The notes under the pieces: model-generated
The model's database searches: none
What the model saw: the letters and a program-made list of their open reading frames with translations, nothing else
What the model was told of the DNA's origin: nothing
Shown: in pieces, positions 1 through 9,180 of the stretch
How the letters are laid out: each line of letters starts with the position of its first letter
Position numbering within the stretch: the first letter of the stretch is position 1
Source of the DNA: Vallitalea pronyensis
GTDB lineage: Bacteria > Bacillota > Clostridia > Lachnospirales > Vallitaleaceae
Reading direction: 5' to 3'
Length of the DNA: 64,000 nt
Assembly: GCF_018141445.1 (NCBI RefSeq)
Contig: NZ_CP058649.1
Coordinates: 267,001 to 331,000, forward strand
Translations under genes and position numbers: made by a program

Positions 1-193
1 CGGTGCTTTTCAGGTCTGCTAATAGATCCACCACTTCATAAACCACTTCATCTAGCTGTTTATCTTTCATAACAATACTGGTCATGTTTGAAAAAAAGCT
101 CCCAATCATACCAAAGCCTGATGTCACTAAAATAAAGCCTGATAGTGTAATCATAATCATGTAAGCAATAATTAATTTTATACGTATAGACAT
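1..193 (-). CDS. Probable sensor histidine kinase, N-terminal fragment (cut by window edge)
   Basis: Only the first 64 codons are in the window; the gene runs off the left edge. The start ATG (191-193) lies 2 bp after the stop of the upstream ABC permease, with a GGAAG ribosome binding site inside the permease end, so it is translated as the third gene of that operon. The visible peptide begins MSIRIKLIIAYMIMI and contains one hydrophobic span (about residues 7-30) followed by a polar stretch, as in the N-terminus of membrane sensor kinases. The kinase assignment rests on this look and on the ABC exporter context; no catalytic domain is visible. Confidence 0.45.
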   Translation of the reverse strand, partial: MSIRIKLIIAYMIMITLSGFILVTSGFGMIGSFFSNMTSIVMKDKQLDEVVYEVVDLLADLKST

Positions 194-195
194 GA

Positions 196-930
196 CTAAA
201 CTTCCTTCTTTTGAAATTTAAAGATACCAATTATAATTAGTATTATATAATAAGAAATCATATTTACCAATAAGGACATGTGATTTTGTGTAAATATTTT
301 ATCAAAAGAACCGATAACCGTTGTTGGTAAAAGGCCATCCCATGTACCTATAAAAAGACCAAATATGTTCATAACAATAAATAAAATTGTACTGACTACA
401 AGTGTCATGCTGCTTGATTTCATCCACAACGCAAGATAACCCACACATGCAATCACTAAACCAAGTGCCGCTATAGCCTTTAGATAGGTTGTTAAAATCA
501 TTCCCAGACTGAATAAAATATCGAGCCCTGTTGTGACGATACCCACCATCAATGTCATAACAAATATAACACCGACAATCATAGCTACATAAGATAAACT
601 GGCAATGATTTTGCTTACATACATGGTTTGGCGGGTTACTGGCAATGCATATACATTGGCCATTGTTCCAACCTGAGATTCCCCAGCAATGCTATCTGCT
701 ATGACCATTGCGGCGAAAAAAGGCAGTATAAAACCCATTAATGATTCAAGGATCCACACAGAAAAGTTACTTCCACTGATGGTTGTGAGGTTCAGATTGT
801 TTTCCACATAAAAATACAAGCCTCCAGCACCAAGCAACATCATACCTACAAGGATAATTAATACTTTCGATTTTCTTTTTTCAATAATCTTATCAAATTC
901 AGATTGGGATAATGTTAATAATTGTTTCAT
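196..930 (-). CDS. ABC-2 type transporter permease
   Basis: A 244-residue membrane protein with about six hydrophobic segments (residues ~22-42, 58-78, 105-130, 140-160, 165-195, 220-238). It fits the ABC-2 permease family that pairs with a single ATPase subunit for export of peptides, lipids or drugs. The segment FAAMVIADSIAGESQVGTM resembles the cytoplasmic loop that contacts the ATPase in this family. Its start overlaps the stop of the ATPase gene by 4 bp, so the two are translationally coupled and probably form one complex. The substrate cannot be inferred. Confidence 0.85.
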   Translation of the reverse strand: MKQLLTLSQSEFDKIIEKRKSKVLIILVGMMLLGAGGLYFYVENNLNLTTISGSNFSVWILESLMGFILPFFAAMVIADSIAGESQVGTMANVYALPVTRQTMYVSKIIASLSYVAMIVGVIFVMTLMVGIVTTGLDILFSLGMILTTYLKAIAALGLVIACVGYLALWMKSSSMTLVVSTILFIVMNIFGLFIGTWDGLLPTTVIGSFDKIFTQNHMSLLVNMISYYIILIIIGIFKFQKKEV

Positions 931-1649
931 GCATACACCACCTTTTTTTGCACTTGATCCAGATAATAAGCTTCTAGACTGCTGTACGTCCTTAATATAT
1001 GATTAACTGATTCTGTTACTAGCCATCGATTATCGTGAATAATACATACTTTTGTAGCCATATCCTCAATATCATGAATTAAGTGGCTAGATATTAAGAC
1101 ACCTACTTGTTCGTCATGACATAATTGTTTAATCCGATTTTTTATTGCAGCTTTTCCTTCGATATCTAATCCAGAAAAGGGTTCATCCAATATTAATAAT
1201 TTAGGCTTATGCACAATGGCTTGTGCAAACGCTAATCTTTGTTTCATGCCTGTTGAATAATGTTTTATCCGCTCGTGTTTATAAGGGGTTAATAAAACAG
1301 CCTCTAAAGCTTGGTCAATAAGATGGTCATCCACCTGATCATACAGTCGACTATGTATCTTCATGTGCTTATAGCCCGTTAAAAAATCATAGGGCATGGG
1401 TTTACCCACCATGATACCTGTTTCTTTTCGTGCTTTCTCTATTTCGTTCATTGTATAATTTTGCATGATGACAAGACCGTCTGTTATGTTCACAAAACCT
1501 AACATGCTTTTTATGGCCGTTGTCTTTCCTGCACCATTAGGTCCAAGAAGAGCAACGATTTCTCCAGGTTCAATGATAAGATCAAGGTTTTTAATGCCTC
1601 GATTGTTTTTATATATTTTAGATAAATTTTTTACTGTTAATAAAGACAT
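927..1649 (-). CDS. ABC transporter ATP-binding protein
   Basis: A 240-residue ATPase subunit with Walker A GPNGAGKT (about residue 36), signature YSTGMKQRL, Walker B LLILDEPFSGLD and the H-loop SSH. This is the standard set for a functional exporter nucleotide-binding domain. The ATG is preceded by a strong AGGAGGAGG site. It overlaps the permease start by 4 bp, and a probable sensor kinase follows, so this may be a two-component-linked exporter. A 17-bp-arm hairpin (1670-1710) sits just before the ribosome binding site and may limit read-through from the upstream gene. Confidence 0.92.
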   Translation of the reverse strand: MSLLTVKNLSKIYKNNRGIKNLDLIIEPGEIVALLGPNGAGKTTAIKSMLGFVNITDGLVIMQNYTMNEIEKARKETGIMVGKPMPYDFLTGYKHMKIHSRLYDQVDDHLIDQALEAVLLTPYKHERIKHYSTGMKQRLAFAQAIVHKPKLLILDEPFSGLDIEGKAAIKNRIKQLCHDEQVGVLISSHLIHDIEDMATKVCIIHDNRWLVTESVNHILRTYSSLEAYYLDQVQKKVVYA

Positions 1650-1669
1650 CTGGGTAGCCTCCTCCTATA

Positions 1670-1710
1670 GATAGAAAAAGTTTGGTCTTATCAACCAAAC
1701 TATTTCTATC
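1670..1710 (-). terminator. Hairpin between the secreted-protein gene and the ABC operon
   Basis: Two 17-nt arms (1670-1686 and 1694-1710) pair with a single mismatch around a 7-nt loop. On the minus strand the hairpin follows the stop of the 1752-2702 gene and ends just before the AGGAGGAGG site of the ABC ATPase. The T run lies inside the 3' arm rather than after it, so it may act as a weak terminator, an attenuator or an RNA-stabilising end. Confidence 0.5.
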
Positions 1711-1751
1711 ACATTTGAATCATGTTACGTATAAAGCCTTGCTGCTTTGAT

Positions 1752-2702
1752 TTAGTCGTTGTATTCTTCGCACATGTCCATGAATTTTTTCACATCAACA
1801 AAGGTCACTTCTTTATCCGATACATCAATTGTATCCACGGTGGTTTGCTGAATGTCTTCAATACTCACGATACCCTTCACCATGATTTCATGATGGGTAC
1901 CTTCTGCATCTTTTCCTTCAAATGTAAATACAAATGCATTACCAATAATTTGGTCGTTAGGATTAACCGTTAGATCCACATTGACCTCTAATAATTTTAT
2001 ATCATCTTTTAATTTAGGCATTATTTTGTGCACTTCATCCATACCTTCTAATAGTGGGATGTTGTTAAGTGCCATAGGGAATTTATCCATTTTGTGCTCT
2101 TCTGGCTCATGCATGGATGCAGCTGCTGAAAGAAGTAAATTAACGGATACAGGAATATCTTCTTCTTTCATATTAAACGATATAACCTTGTTGCCACCTT
2201 GACTTGACTTGATGCTAAAATTATCTTTTAAGTCACCAACGATAAAGTCAAAAAATGCTTCTTGCTGAGGTGTCATTTCTTTATCATGATCTTCAAAGCG
2301 TTTATGATATTTTCGACCTCTAAAGCAACCCTTTTTTACTGGCTTTTCTATTTGATAATAAAGGTCATTGATTTTGTCTACTAGAATATGCGTATCGCCA
2401 TTCTTATACATTTCAATGGATTTTGTTAGGTCATTCATGGAAAATTTGAATGCGCCACTCATATCCTTACTTTCAGGGTCTACTTTTGCTACACCTTCCA
2501 TCATAGCAATACTTTGACCATTATCGATAATCTCTGCATTCATGGATACCGTTTTGTTGTCCATCATCTCCATGGAGAAAAGCGTATCTTTTAAGGTCTC
2601 GTAACCATTCTCTTGAACGGAAGAAGATGCGAATACGGTAACAGTCAATACGGTTATGGCTGCGATTAATGTCATCATTAGTGTGATTTTTTTCTTTTTC
2701 AT
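1752..2702 (-). CDS. Secreted protein of unknown function
   Basis: I do not recognise the family. The start is set at the second in-frame ATG, because AGGAGAG sits 6 nt before it; a start five codons upstream would place that site inside the gene. The product has a clear signal sequence (KKKK, then a hydrophobic core ending VTVFASSS, residues ~1-27) and a soluble domain of about 290 residues. A lysine/arginine-rich loop (KKGCFRGRKYHKRFEDH) and many Met/Asp/Glu residues stand out. The overall look, with repeated beta-like strands, resembles extracytoplasmic lipid- or ligand-binding domains, but that is only an impression. Confidence 0.7.
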   Translation of the reverse strand: MKKKKITLMMTLIAAITVLTVTVFASSSVQENGYETLKDTLFSMEMMDNKTVSMNAEIIDNGQSIAMMEGVAKVDPESKDMSGAFKFSMNDLTKSIEMYKNGDTHILVDKINDLYYQIEKPVKKGCFRGRKYHKRFEDHDKEMTPQQEAFFDFIVGDLKDNFSIKSSQGGNKVISFNMKEEDIPVSVNLLLSAAASMHEPEEHKMDKFPMALNNIPLLEGMDEVHKIMPKLKDDIKLLEVNVDLTVNPNDQIIGNAFVFTFEGKDAEGTHHEIMVKGIVSIEDIQQTTVDTIDVSDKEVTFVDVKKFMDMCEEYND

Positions 2703-2969
2703 TAAATCTCTCCTCATTTTTTATTTGCTAGAAGCACACAGATATTTACTTGTGCTTTATGAAGCATATTATTAGTATACCCACAACGTATAAAACCCAT
2801 CTTAAACAATTATAAAATTTATATAAACTTTTATAAATATTTCCTGTGACATCTATTAATATATTTTTGATAGTCTTATAACACTCAGCATTCAAAGGCA
2901 TCATCATTTTTTAAGGTTTCACTTCCTTATATTGCTTCGTCTGTTAGAACTTTATACGTCAATGAACAT

Positions 2970-2998
2970 AAAAAAACTGCTCAAAAAATTGAGTCAGT
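2970..2998 (-). terminator. Rho-independent terminator of the chemoreceptor gene
   Basis: Read on the minus strand, ACTG-x-CTCAA pairs with TTGAG-x-AGT around a TTTT loop and is followed by a run of about seven T. It starts 13 nt after the stop of the chemoreceptor gene. Confidence 0.8.
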
Positions 2999-3011
2999 AT
3001 TTTTAAATCGT

Positions 3012-5027
3012 TTATGAAAAATTTTCAACGGCTTTAACCAACGTATTGGATTGTATTTGTAAATCAGAAGAAGCATCCTTTAGCTCTTCAATCACGGCAA
3101 ATTGATGTTGTGCAGAAGCCATGATGGCTGTGGTTTTATTAACCGTTTCACCAAAATTAGTGGATAAGTCCAACGTAAATGTATGGATGGCTTCATTTTT
3201 TGTTTTGACTTCGTGAATGGAATCAATAATATTACTGGTCTTTGTCAGGATTGTTTTACTATTATTGGTGATATTTGCAAATGAGTTTTCAGCACCTATT
3301 ACCGCTGTGTTTTGACTTTCAATGATACTTTGATTTGTGGCGATATATTTTTTTAAGTCTTTTGATTTGGATTTTAGTGCTATTGTAATTTCGTTGATAT
3401 GACTGGATTCATGATGAATATCTCCAGCCAAATCCTTGACTTCATTGGCTACAATACCAAAACTTCTACCATATTCACCTGCTCTTGCTGCTTCAATGGT
3501 TGCATTAAGCGCTAAGAGGTCCGTTTGTTTGGATATGGTTGTGATGGTATTACTGATTCTCTCTATTTCCGTTATGGCCTCTATTAAGGTATTCATTTCT
3601 TCTAGAAGTTCCTTGGATATTTTACTGCTTTCCTTTGAGTTGTCTCGAAGTGTTTGCACGGACTGCTTCCCTGTTTCTGTTATGGACTTGGATGTTTCAA
3701 AGGACGCTTTAATGTCTCGTGTTGAATCTGTTATGTTACCCATTTCTTTCATTAAGCTATTTAGTAAATCTAAACCAACTTGTATGTTATCTTGTTGGGA
3801 TAAGGCATCATGGCCAATGGATTCAAGGGATTCATTGGTGGTTCTTGTATAATCATAGGCTTCTTCTGTATCTTGCAGGAGTGTGGCAGAAGATTCATTT
3901 AATGTTTTTGATGCTAATGTGATACTCTCTATCATTTCCTTTAAATACATGATCATCTTGGTGAAATGATTGTTGAGCATGGTGATTTCACGATTGGTAT
4001 GAAATTTGGCTTTGTGATTAAATTTACCGTGCATCACATCTTGCATCTGTTTAGCCAAATAGCTTATGGGTCTCGTTATTAAACGGGCATATATCAGTGA
4101 AATACCAATGATAAATACAAGTAGAAGTAACGTCATACCTTTTAGATTATTATTGATTTGGGTGATGGTTGTTAAAGCCACGGACTGTTTGATTAGCGCT
4201 ACTGTGGACCAGTTTAAACCATCGATTTTTTTACTTTTTCCATAATATACGATACCATTGTCTTCATAGGTCATCACTTCATCATGTGGGTGCTCCTTAT
4301 AGCTATCCCAACGCTTTGATAGCTGTTCTTCATTAAAATGATATAAATAATACCCTCTGTTATCCAATAATAAACATGTTCCTTGATCGTTATTGACTTT
4401 CTGAAGCACCTTGGTTAACACTTCTAAATCAAAGAAAATCACAATGACACCTAAGGTATCTTCATGGTCAGCTATCTTCATGGAAATGGGTATCACTTGT
4501 CTCCGGGTAGCTGATGATATAATGGATTTCCCTATAAAGTAATCCCCTTTTAATTCTTTATAATAGTCTTTACTGGCTATGGATAGAAGATGAAACCCTT
4601 CGTCTTCTCTGGCTATATTGCTAATCATATTCCCCTGCCCATCGGCAATTAAAATACGTTCATAGAGTTCTTCAGATTCTGAAACAAGGTTTTCAAAAAC
4701 CTTTGTAATGCTCTCGAATTCGGGGGAGTATTTTTGTATGCGTCCTGACTCAATATCGCCTAATATTTTATCTAGCCTAGTCTGTGTTTTGATAACTTTA
4801 ATTAACTCAATGGAATGATTGATGGTTGTCTTTAATGAGTCTTCAATGTATGTAACATCTTGATTAAGTTTATTTTCTGTTTCAGCGAATACTTGTTTTT
4901 TAATGGAGTTATTGACAAATACACTCACGATAATTAATGGAATTAATGCAATGACAATCATAATACTCATTATTTGGTTACTCATCCACATATCTCTAAA
5001 ATGAAATTTCTTAATCTTTAGCTTCAT
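3012..5027 (-). CDS. Methyl-accepting chemotaxis protein
   Basis: A 671-residue transmembrane receptor. The N-terminal TM helix (residues ~17-37) is followed by an extracytoplasmic region of about 240 residues of dCache type, a second TM helix (~288-310), a HAMP domain and a long helical signalling domain. The hairpin tip [20 protein letters not shown] is the diagnostic CheA/CheW-interacting motif. The product should cluster in the membrane and steer flagellar motility in response to an unidentified small ligand. It appears to be monocistronic, with an AAAGGAG ribosome binding site 6 nt before ATG and its own terminator. No other chemotaxis gene is in the window. Confidence 0.95.
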   Translation of the reverse strand: MKLKIKKFHFRDMWMSNQIMSIMIVIALIPLIIVSVFVNNSIKKQVFAETENKLNQDVTYIEDSLKTTINHSIELIKVIKTQTRLDKILGDIESGRIQKYSPEFESITKVFENLVSESEELYERILIADGQGNMISNIAREDEGFHLLSIASKDYYKELKGDYFIGKSIISSATRRQVIPISMKIADHEDTLGVIVIFFDLEVLTKVLQKVNNDQGTCLLLDNRGYYLYHFNEEQLSKRWDSYKEHPHDEVMTYEDNGIVYYGKSKKIDGLNWSTVALIKQSVALTTITQINNNLKGMTLLLLVFIIGISLIYARLITRPISYLAKQMQDVMHGKFNHKAKFHTNREITMLNNHFTKMIMYLKEMIESITLASKTLNESSATLLQDTEEAYDYTRTTNESLESIGHDALSQQDNIQVGLDLLNSLMKEMGNITDSTRDIKASFETSKSITETGKQSVQTLRDNSKESSKISKELLEEMNTLIEAITEIERISNTITTISKQTDLLALNATIEAARAGEYGRSFGIVANEVKDLAGDIHHESSHINEITIALKSKSKDLKKYIATNQSIIESQNTAVIGAENSFANITNNSKTILTKTSNIIDSIHEVKTKNEAIHTFTLDLSTNFGETVNKTTAIMASAQHQFAVIEELKDASSDLQIQSNTLVKAVENFS

Positions 5028-5315
5028 GTTTGCTCCTTTTAGAAAAATATTTTATCTTAAAATGTACATAGAAATTATACTGTTTTTCTATGTGAGCCAT
5101 GTTAGATTCATGTTAAATACTTGTAAAGATTACCATTTTAAGGTAGTTTTATACGCATTTGCTCACCCATTACTATAAAACCCTTTTTTGTAAGGGAACA
5201 ATAATCTTCAAACAAAAAGATTCATAAAACAGTTGAAGCTTAGTGTCGATGCCTATATAATGATTACATATACTTTGTTATGACATTGTCATGACATCAT
5301 AGAGAGGACGTTACC

Positions 5316-5606
5316 ATGTTTAGACTATGGGGAAAACTATATAAACATAATAAAATTATAAGGGACACCGTTATTAATATGGACGAGTCAAACCAAACCA
5401 AAGATCAATTAACAGAAATCTGTTTAGATAAAATATGTGAAACCTTTGATCTCCAGCACCCTATGTGGTTAAATGATAACCATAAGGACTATCCTGCCTA
5501 TGGACGTACAGCCTTCAAACAGGATCATTTTATTGAACAAATAGATTTTGATTATTTGGAGATTGAGATAATCGAAGATGAGAAGAAGAAGCGTAGACGG
5601 GCTTAA
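5316..5606 (+). CDS. Conserved hypothetical protein, small clostridial family
   Basis: A 96-residue soluble, acidic protein beginning MFRLWGKLYKHNKIIRDT and ending in a basic tail KKKRRRA. The central segment with PMWLNDN and the QDHFIEQIDFDYLEIEIIED end resemble a small family of unknown function that I associate with Lachnospiraceae-like genomes. No catalytic motif is visible. The GAGAGGA site precedes ATG. It stands alone on the plus strand and ends at a strong bidirectional terminator. Confidence 0.75.
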   Translation: MFRLWGKLYKHNKIIRDTVINMDESNQTKDQLTEICLDKICETFDLQHPMWLNDNHKDYPAYGRTAFKQDHFIEQIDFDYLEIEIIEDEKKKRRRA

Positions 5607-5640
5607 TGCATCGTCCAAATAACACCTCAAAAAAGACAAA

Positions 5641-5683
5641 AAAATAATCACACCTACCCACCAGTAGGTTTGTGATTATTTTT
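5641..5683. terminator. Bidirectional terminator
   Basis: A long stem (AAAATAATCACA with TGTGATTATTTT, extended by CCTAC/GTAGG) with A-rich and T-rich flanks. It lies between convergent genes ending at 5606 (+) and 5762 (-), and works on either strand. Confidence 0.85.
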
Positions 5684-5761
5684 ATATAACCTATGAATTA
5701 ATCTTCCATAACACAGCGTTGTTTATTTATTATCTCATAGGACATGTTTATCCAATCTTTA

Positions 5762-6397
5762 TTAACTGCTTTTATCCATGTCATCTAAGTCATGTTCAAT
5801 AATAACTTTTTCTTCCTTCTTCTTAATACGCATAATCAATATGACACCAGCAGCAATAAGTAAGAGTGGGAAGATGATATTTCTAAGGCGTTGTATGGTG
5901 GCATACGTTAAGAAGTCGCGCACATAATCATCTACAATAACATTTAATAAGAGAATACTTCCTACAGCAACACATCCATAGGCCAAGTAGACTTTGTCAA
6001 TATTAAACTTCTGATAGATGATGGTTTCACGATTGTCGATTTTTCTTCTCAGGTGATAGGCGTCAAAGAAGCTATAGAAATAAAATACAATCATTATAAA
6101 AGGAACAATGTTGGAATGGATGATGCTGGAAAAGAACATCAAACCAACAAAACTTAACAGCAGCGTAAGTCCCCTTTCCATAAACCCTAGATACATATGA
6201 CCTGCTCCTGGGAACAAGGACAGTACGAATCCTAAAAATTTACTATAGCCATAATTAATATCCCCTTGAATGGATTCTTCACACATGTTACAGATGGTTT
6301 TGTCACCATCTTTTCTGACACATGATTCACACAGGGTTTTACCACATTCGAGACATGTGTATTCCCCTTGTTTATCTGGATGATAATAACAGTTCAT
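5762..6397 (-). CDS. Membrane protein with N-terminal cysteine-rich zinc ribbon and TM2-like domain
   Basis: The first 40 residues hold C3, H6, C15, C18, C23, C26, C36 and C39, spaced like a B-box/zinc-ribbon that could bind two zinc ions. Residues ~52-120 carry hydrophobic segments with PGAGHMYLGFMERG, the pattern of TM2-type domains, ending in a DAYHLRRK motif. Two more TM segments follow (about 135-155 and 170-190) with a charged tail. It is the last gene of the ECF sigma operon, 21 nt after the putative anti-sigma gene. Similar zinc-ribbon membrane proteins often sit next to ECF systems in Firmicutes; the function is unknown. Confidence 0.75.
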   Translation of the reverse strand: MNCYYHPDKQGEYTCLECGKTLCESCVRKDGDKTICNMCEESIQGDINYGYSKFLGFVLSLFPGAGHMYLGFMERGLTLLLSFVGLMFFSSIIHSNIVPFIMIVFYFYSFFDAYHLRRKIDNRETIIYQKFNIDKVYLAYGCVAVGSILLLNVIVDDYVRDFLTYATIQRLRNIIFPLLLIAAGVILIMRIKKKEEKVIIEHDLDDMDKSS

Positions 6398-6418
6398 GTA
6401 ATAACCTCCTTATTTCTT

Positions 6419-6757
6419 TTAATATCTACCTAATCGATTAATGGCATCCGATAGTATATGGTTTAGTGAATCAATGGTTTTCATAACCCCCTCATTAAAA
6501 TACAAATCCTTTCCTAAGGTTATCACATTGTTGACTAGGATGAGGACACCTGAACAAATGAGACTCCCTGCTAATTTCATTTCAAACGTAAACGGTTTGC
6601 GTTTTTTGGGAACTTCATTTTTCGCCAAGTGATTAACCGATTGCATAATTTTTGTTGTGAGAAAGTCATCTTGGTTAATCTTTGGGTGCTCATCTAATAA
6701 TGTTATCACGTCTTCCATGTTTTTTTCATGTTTAGCATTATATGCCTTGTACTTCAA
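6419..6757 (-). CDS. Putative membrane anti-sigma factor
   Basis: A short protein of about 113 residues with a soluble N-terminal half, one TM helix (around residues 62-82) and a short outer tail. It has no clear family motif and lacks the zinc-binding HxxxCxxC motif. The role comes from position: it follows the ECF sigma gene and overlaps its end by 20 bp. I chose the TTG at 6755-6757 because GGAGGTGA lies 6-7 nt before it; an upstream ATG would coincide with that ribosome binding site. A single-TM protein encoded right after an ECF sigma factor is usually its membrane anchor and inhibitor. Confidence 0.6.
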   Translation of the reverse strand: MKYKAYNAKHEKNMEDVITLLDEHPKINQDDFLTTKIMQSVNHLAKNEVPKKRKPFTFEMKLAGSLICSGVLILVNNVITLGKDLYFNEGVMKTIDSLNHILSDAINRLGRY

Positions 6758-7310
6758 TGATATCACCTCCATACCCTTGGTGCATTAATTTATCTTTTAT
6801 TTGTTTTCTAGCTCGGTATAACCTTGTTTCTATGGTTTTAACGGGTAAATTAAGGATTTCTGAGATTTCTTTATAACTTAACCCATTAAAATGATATAAA
6901 ATAACAATGGTTTTATACTTATCTTTAAGATTGTAAACGGTTTGATGAATAAATTGCTGTTTCTCTTTGTAGATAACTTCTTCCTCCGTTGACCTATTTG
7001 TCTTTAGCCCAGGTGAAAAGTCAGATAGATTGACCATTTGAAATAAACTGGATTTGGACCTGCGTTTCCAATCCAAACATCGGTTAACGGCTATACGGTA
7101 TAACCAAGTAGATAACTGACTTTTTTTCCGATAAGTGGGCAATGCTTTATATACTTTTATAAAGATCTCCTGGCAAAGGTCTTCGGCGTCGGTGTAATGA
7201 TTGGTGAACTTATAAGCCATGGTCAAAAAACTGGACTGATAGTCTTCAACCAGATGCTGAAAAGCATGTTGATCCTGCTTCATTAAATTTTCTATATAGC
7301 GCTCATCCAA
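6738..7310 (-). CDS. RNA polymerase ECF-family sigma factor
   Basis: A 190-residue sigma-70 family protein. Region 2 includes DAEDLCQEIFIKVYKALPTY and the core-binding WLYRIAVNRCLDWKRR. Region 4 includes LSYKEISEILNLPVKTIETR, a helix-turn-helix for -35 recognition. Regions 1 and 3 are absent, as expected for the ECF type. It follows a DUF4097 gene by 53 nt and is coupled to the putative anti-sigma gene, so it is likely held at the membrane until an envelope signal releases it. I found no convincing ECF-type promoter upstream of the operon, so autoregulation is only assumed. Confidence 0.93.
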   Translation of the reverse strand: MDERYIENLMKQDQHAFQHLVEDYQSSFLTMAYKFTNHYTDAEDLCQEIFIKVYKALPTYRKKSQLSTWLYRIAVNRCLDWKRRSKSSLFQMVNLSDFSPGLKTNRSTEEEVIYKEKQQFIHQTVYNLKDKYKTIVILYHFNGLSYKEISEILNLPVKTIETRLYRARKQIKDKLMHQGYGGDIIEVQGI

Positions 7311-7363
7311 TTTACCACCGCCTTATAGGACTGTCTTATCTCTTTAGTCATGTACGATATCTA

Positions 7364-8962
7364 CTATTCTATGGTTACGTCACCATTTTTCGCTTCTATT
7401 GAAATGGTATTTAACCCGCTTCCTAAGGTTTCACTAATTATGCGTTCACTATTGTTTTCTGAGATGGACAAACCTTTATCTGTTTTAATCTTACCATACT
7501 TGGTGTAAATGGTAAATTTGCCTTCCTGCTTATCCGGTATATCAAGGGTTACATCACCATATTCATTCTGTATATCAACATTTTTTAATGCTTTGTTTCT
7601 ATTCTTAACGGTAATATCACCATTCTTATTTTTAATATCAATATCACCACTTGTATTTTCCAGAGTAACATTACCATATTGTTGTATCACTTTAATATGG
7701 GAATCGATATCAATGAGTTCAATGGCATCGTGTTCACTTTCTACTTCTACCTTACCCTTAACATCTTCTACTTTTATTAAACCATTTCTACTTTTAATGC
7801 TGATATCATTACCTATGGTTTTGCCTGTTACTTTCCCATATTCATTTTCAACAACAACACTTCCACCAATATTGGTTAGGGTCACTTTCTCATTTTTTGT
7901 TTCAATATCCACATCACCCTCAACATTATCAAGGCTAACAGAAGAATAGCTTGTGTTGACTTCAACACTTTTTCCTACCTGCTCCCCTAGAATATCACCA
8001 TTCTTATGCTCAATAACCACATTGCCTGTTATGTCACGAAAGATGATATCATCATATTGATTGTCAATGTCCAGATCCCCTTTTATCCCTTCTACTTCAA
8101 TGTCACCATTCTTGTTTTCTATTTTGGCATCGCCATCAATGGAGCTGGCTTCTACATTACCATAACTATTCTCAACAACCAATCGATCCCCAACGTTTTT
8201 AACGGTGATATGACCATTTTTATTAATTAAAGATACTTTTCCTATGATATCCTGTATCACCACATCACCATAGCGGTTATCTATGGCAACTTCTTTAACG
8301 CCTTTTATCTGAATGTCACCATTTCCGTTGCTGATGGTGGTTACTGCACTGGATGGTACGGCTATGATATAATCAATGGAAACTGTATTACTATAGTACT
8401 TAGTAGCAGATAGCTCTACTGTATCACCTAGAGACTTTAGGTTAATGATTTCATCTGCCATGTCTTCTGCCTTAGCTTCATCATCTTCGTTTAGAGCAAT
8501 CCTAATCATGGCATTGACTGTTACCTTGGTTGTCTCAGTGGTTACGATATCAATATCCCCGTAATTGTTTTTAACAGCAAATTTAGTTAAATTTTCAGCA
8601 TCTTCCTCATAGGTGCGTTCAAACTTATACTCATATTGATGGTTAAATAGGGACCATCCATTGAAATAGACGTTATCATTATTGATGACAATACCCAGAG
8701 GAATAAATGTTGAAACACCATAAATGATGACTAATACAACAATGCACAACCCACTTATTTTTAATCGTACTTTCTCCTCATTCCTTCTATTGGACCATTC
8801 CATAAAAATAAATTCTACACCAAGGGCAATAATACTCAGTGCCGCTAGTACCTTTAGCACCTTAGACATTTCAAAAACTAAAAAATTATTTAACGTTAAT
8901 ATCATGCCTAAAGCAATTAGTGTTAAAGCCAGTGTAATGATACCTACTTTTTTATCTTTCAT
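7364..8962 (-). CDS. DUF4097-type beta-solenoid membrane protein
   Basis: A 532-residue protein starting at MKDKKVG (GAGGAGGAG site 6 nt before; 14 upstream in-frame codons would include this site). The N-terminus has three hydrophobic segments up to about residue 100, reminiscent of LiaF-like membrane proteins. The rest is a repetitive beta-rich region with about 15 units of ~20 residues. The units alternate between NKNGDI-type and NxYGxV-type turns, giving a 40-residue super-period. This is the DUF4097 fold, probably a right-handed solenoid outside the membrane. It is the first gene of the ECF sigma operon, so it may sense or report envelope state. Confidence 0.85.
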   Translation of the reverse strand: MKDKKVGIITLALTLIALGMILTLNNFLVFEMSKVLKVLAALSIIALGVEFIFMEWSNRRNEEKVRLKISGLCIVVLVIIYGVSTFIPLGIVINNDNVYFNGWSLFNHQYEYKFERTYEEDAENLTKFAVKNNYGDIDIVTTETTKVTVNAMIRIALNEDDEAKAEDMADEIINLKSLGDTVELSATKYYSNTVSIDYIIAVPSSAVTTISNGNGDIQIKGVKEVAIDNRYGDVVIQDIIGKVSLINKNGHITVKNVGDRLVVENSYGNVEASSIDGDAKIENKNGDIEVEGIKGDLDIDNQYDDIIFRDITGNVVIEHKNGDILGEQVGKSVEVNTSYSSVSLDNVEGDVDIETKNEKVTLTNIGGSVVVENEYGKVTGKTIGNDISIKSRNGLIKVEDVKGKVEVESEHDAIELIDIDSHIKVIQQYGNVTLENTSGDIDIKNKNGDITVKNRNKALKNVDIQNEYGDVTLDIPDKQEGKFTIYTKYGKIKTDKGLSISENNSERIISETLGSGLNTISIEAKNGDVTIE

Positions 8963-9094
8963 GTTGCTCCTCCTCATGTTCTGTCTCCCACTCATCATGA
9001 TCATGACTCATCCATCATTTGTATGTCGCTATAGCATTCGATATGGAATCTTACATAACTTTAGACGCAGCTTTTCACGGATACCCTTCAAAAA

Positions 9095-9132
9095 TAATAA
9101 AAAAATTTTAGGGGCTTTACGCTGAACCCCTT
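9095..9132 (-). terminator. Terminator of the EIIC-like gene
   Basis: On the minus strand AGGGG pairs with CCCCT around a loop of about 13 nt and is followed by AAAATTTTTTT. The stem is short. It lies about 50 nt after the stop at 9181. Confidence 0.55.
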
Positions 9133-9180
9133 ATCTTATAATATTCACATGCTATTGCTTTTATAATTGAACCTCTCTAT

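Noticed and set aside
8963..9180. ECF-type autoregulatory promoter before the DUF4097 gene
   Set aside because: A TGAAAA occurs on the minus strand, but no matching -10 element at proper spacing was seen.
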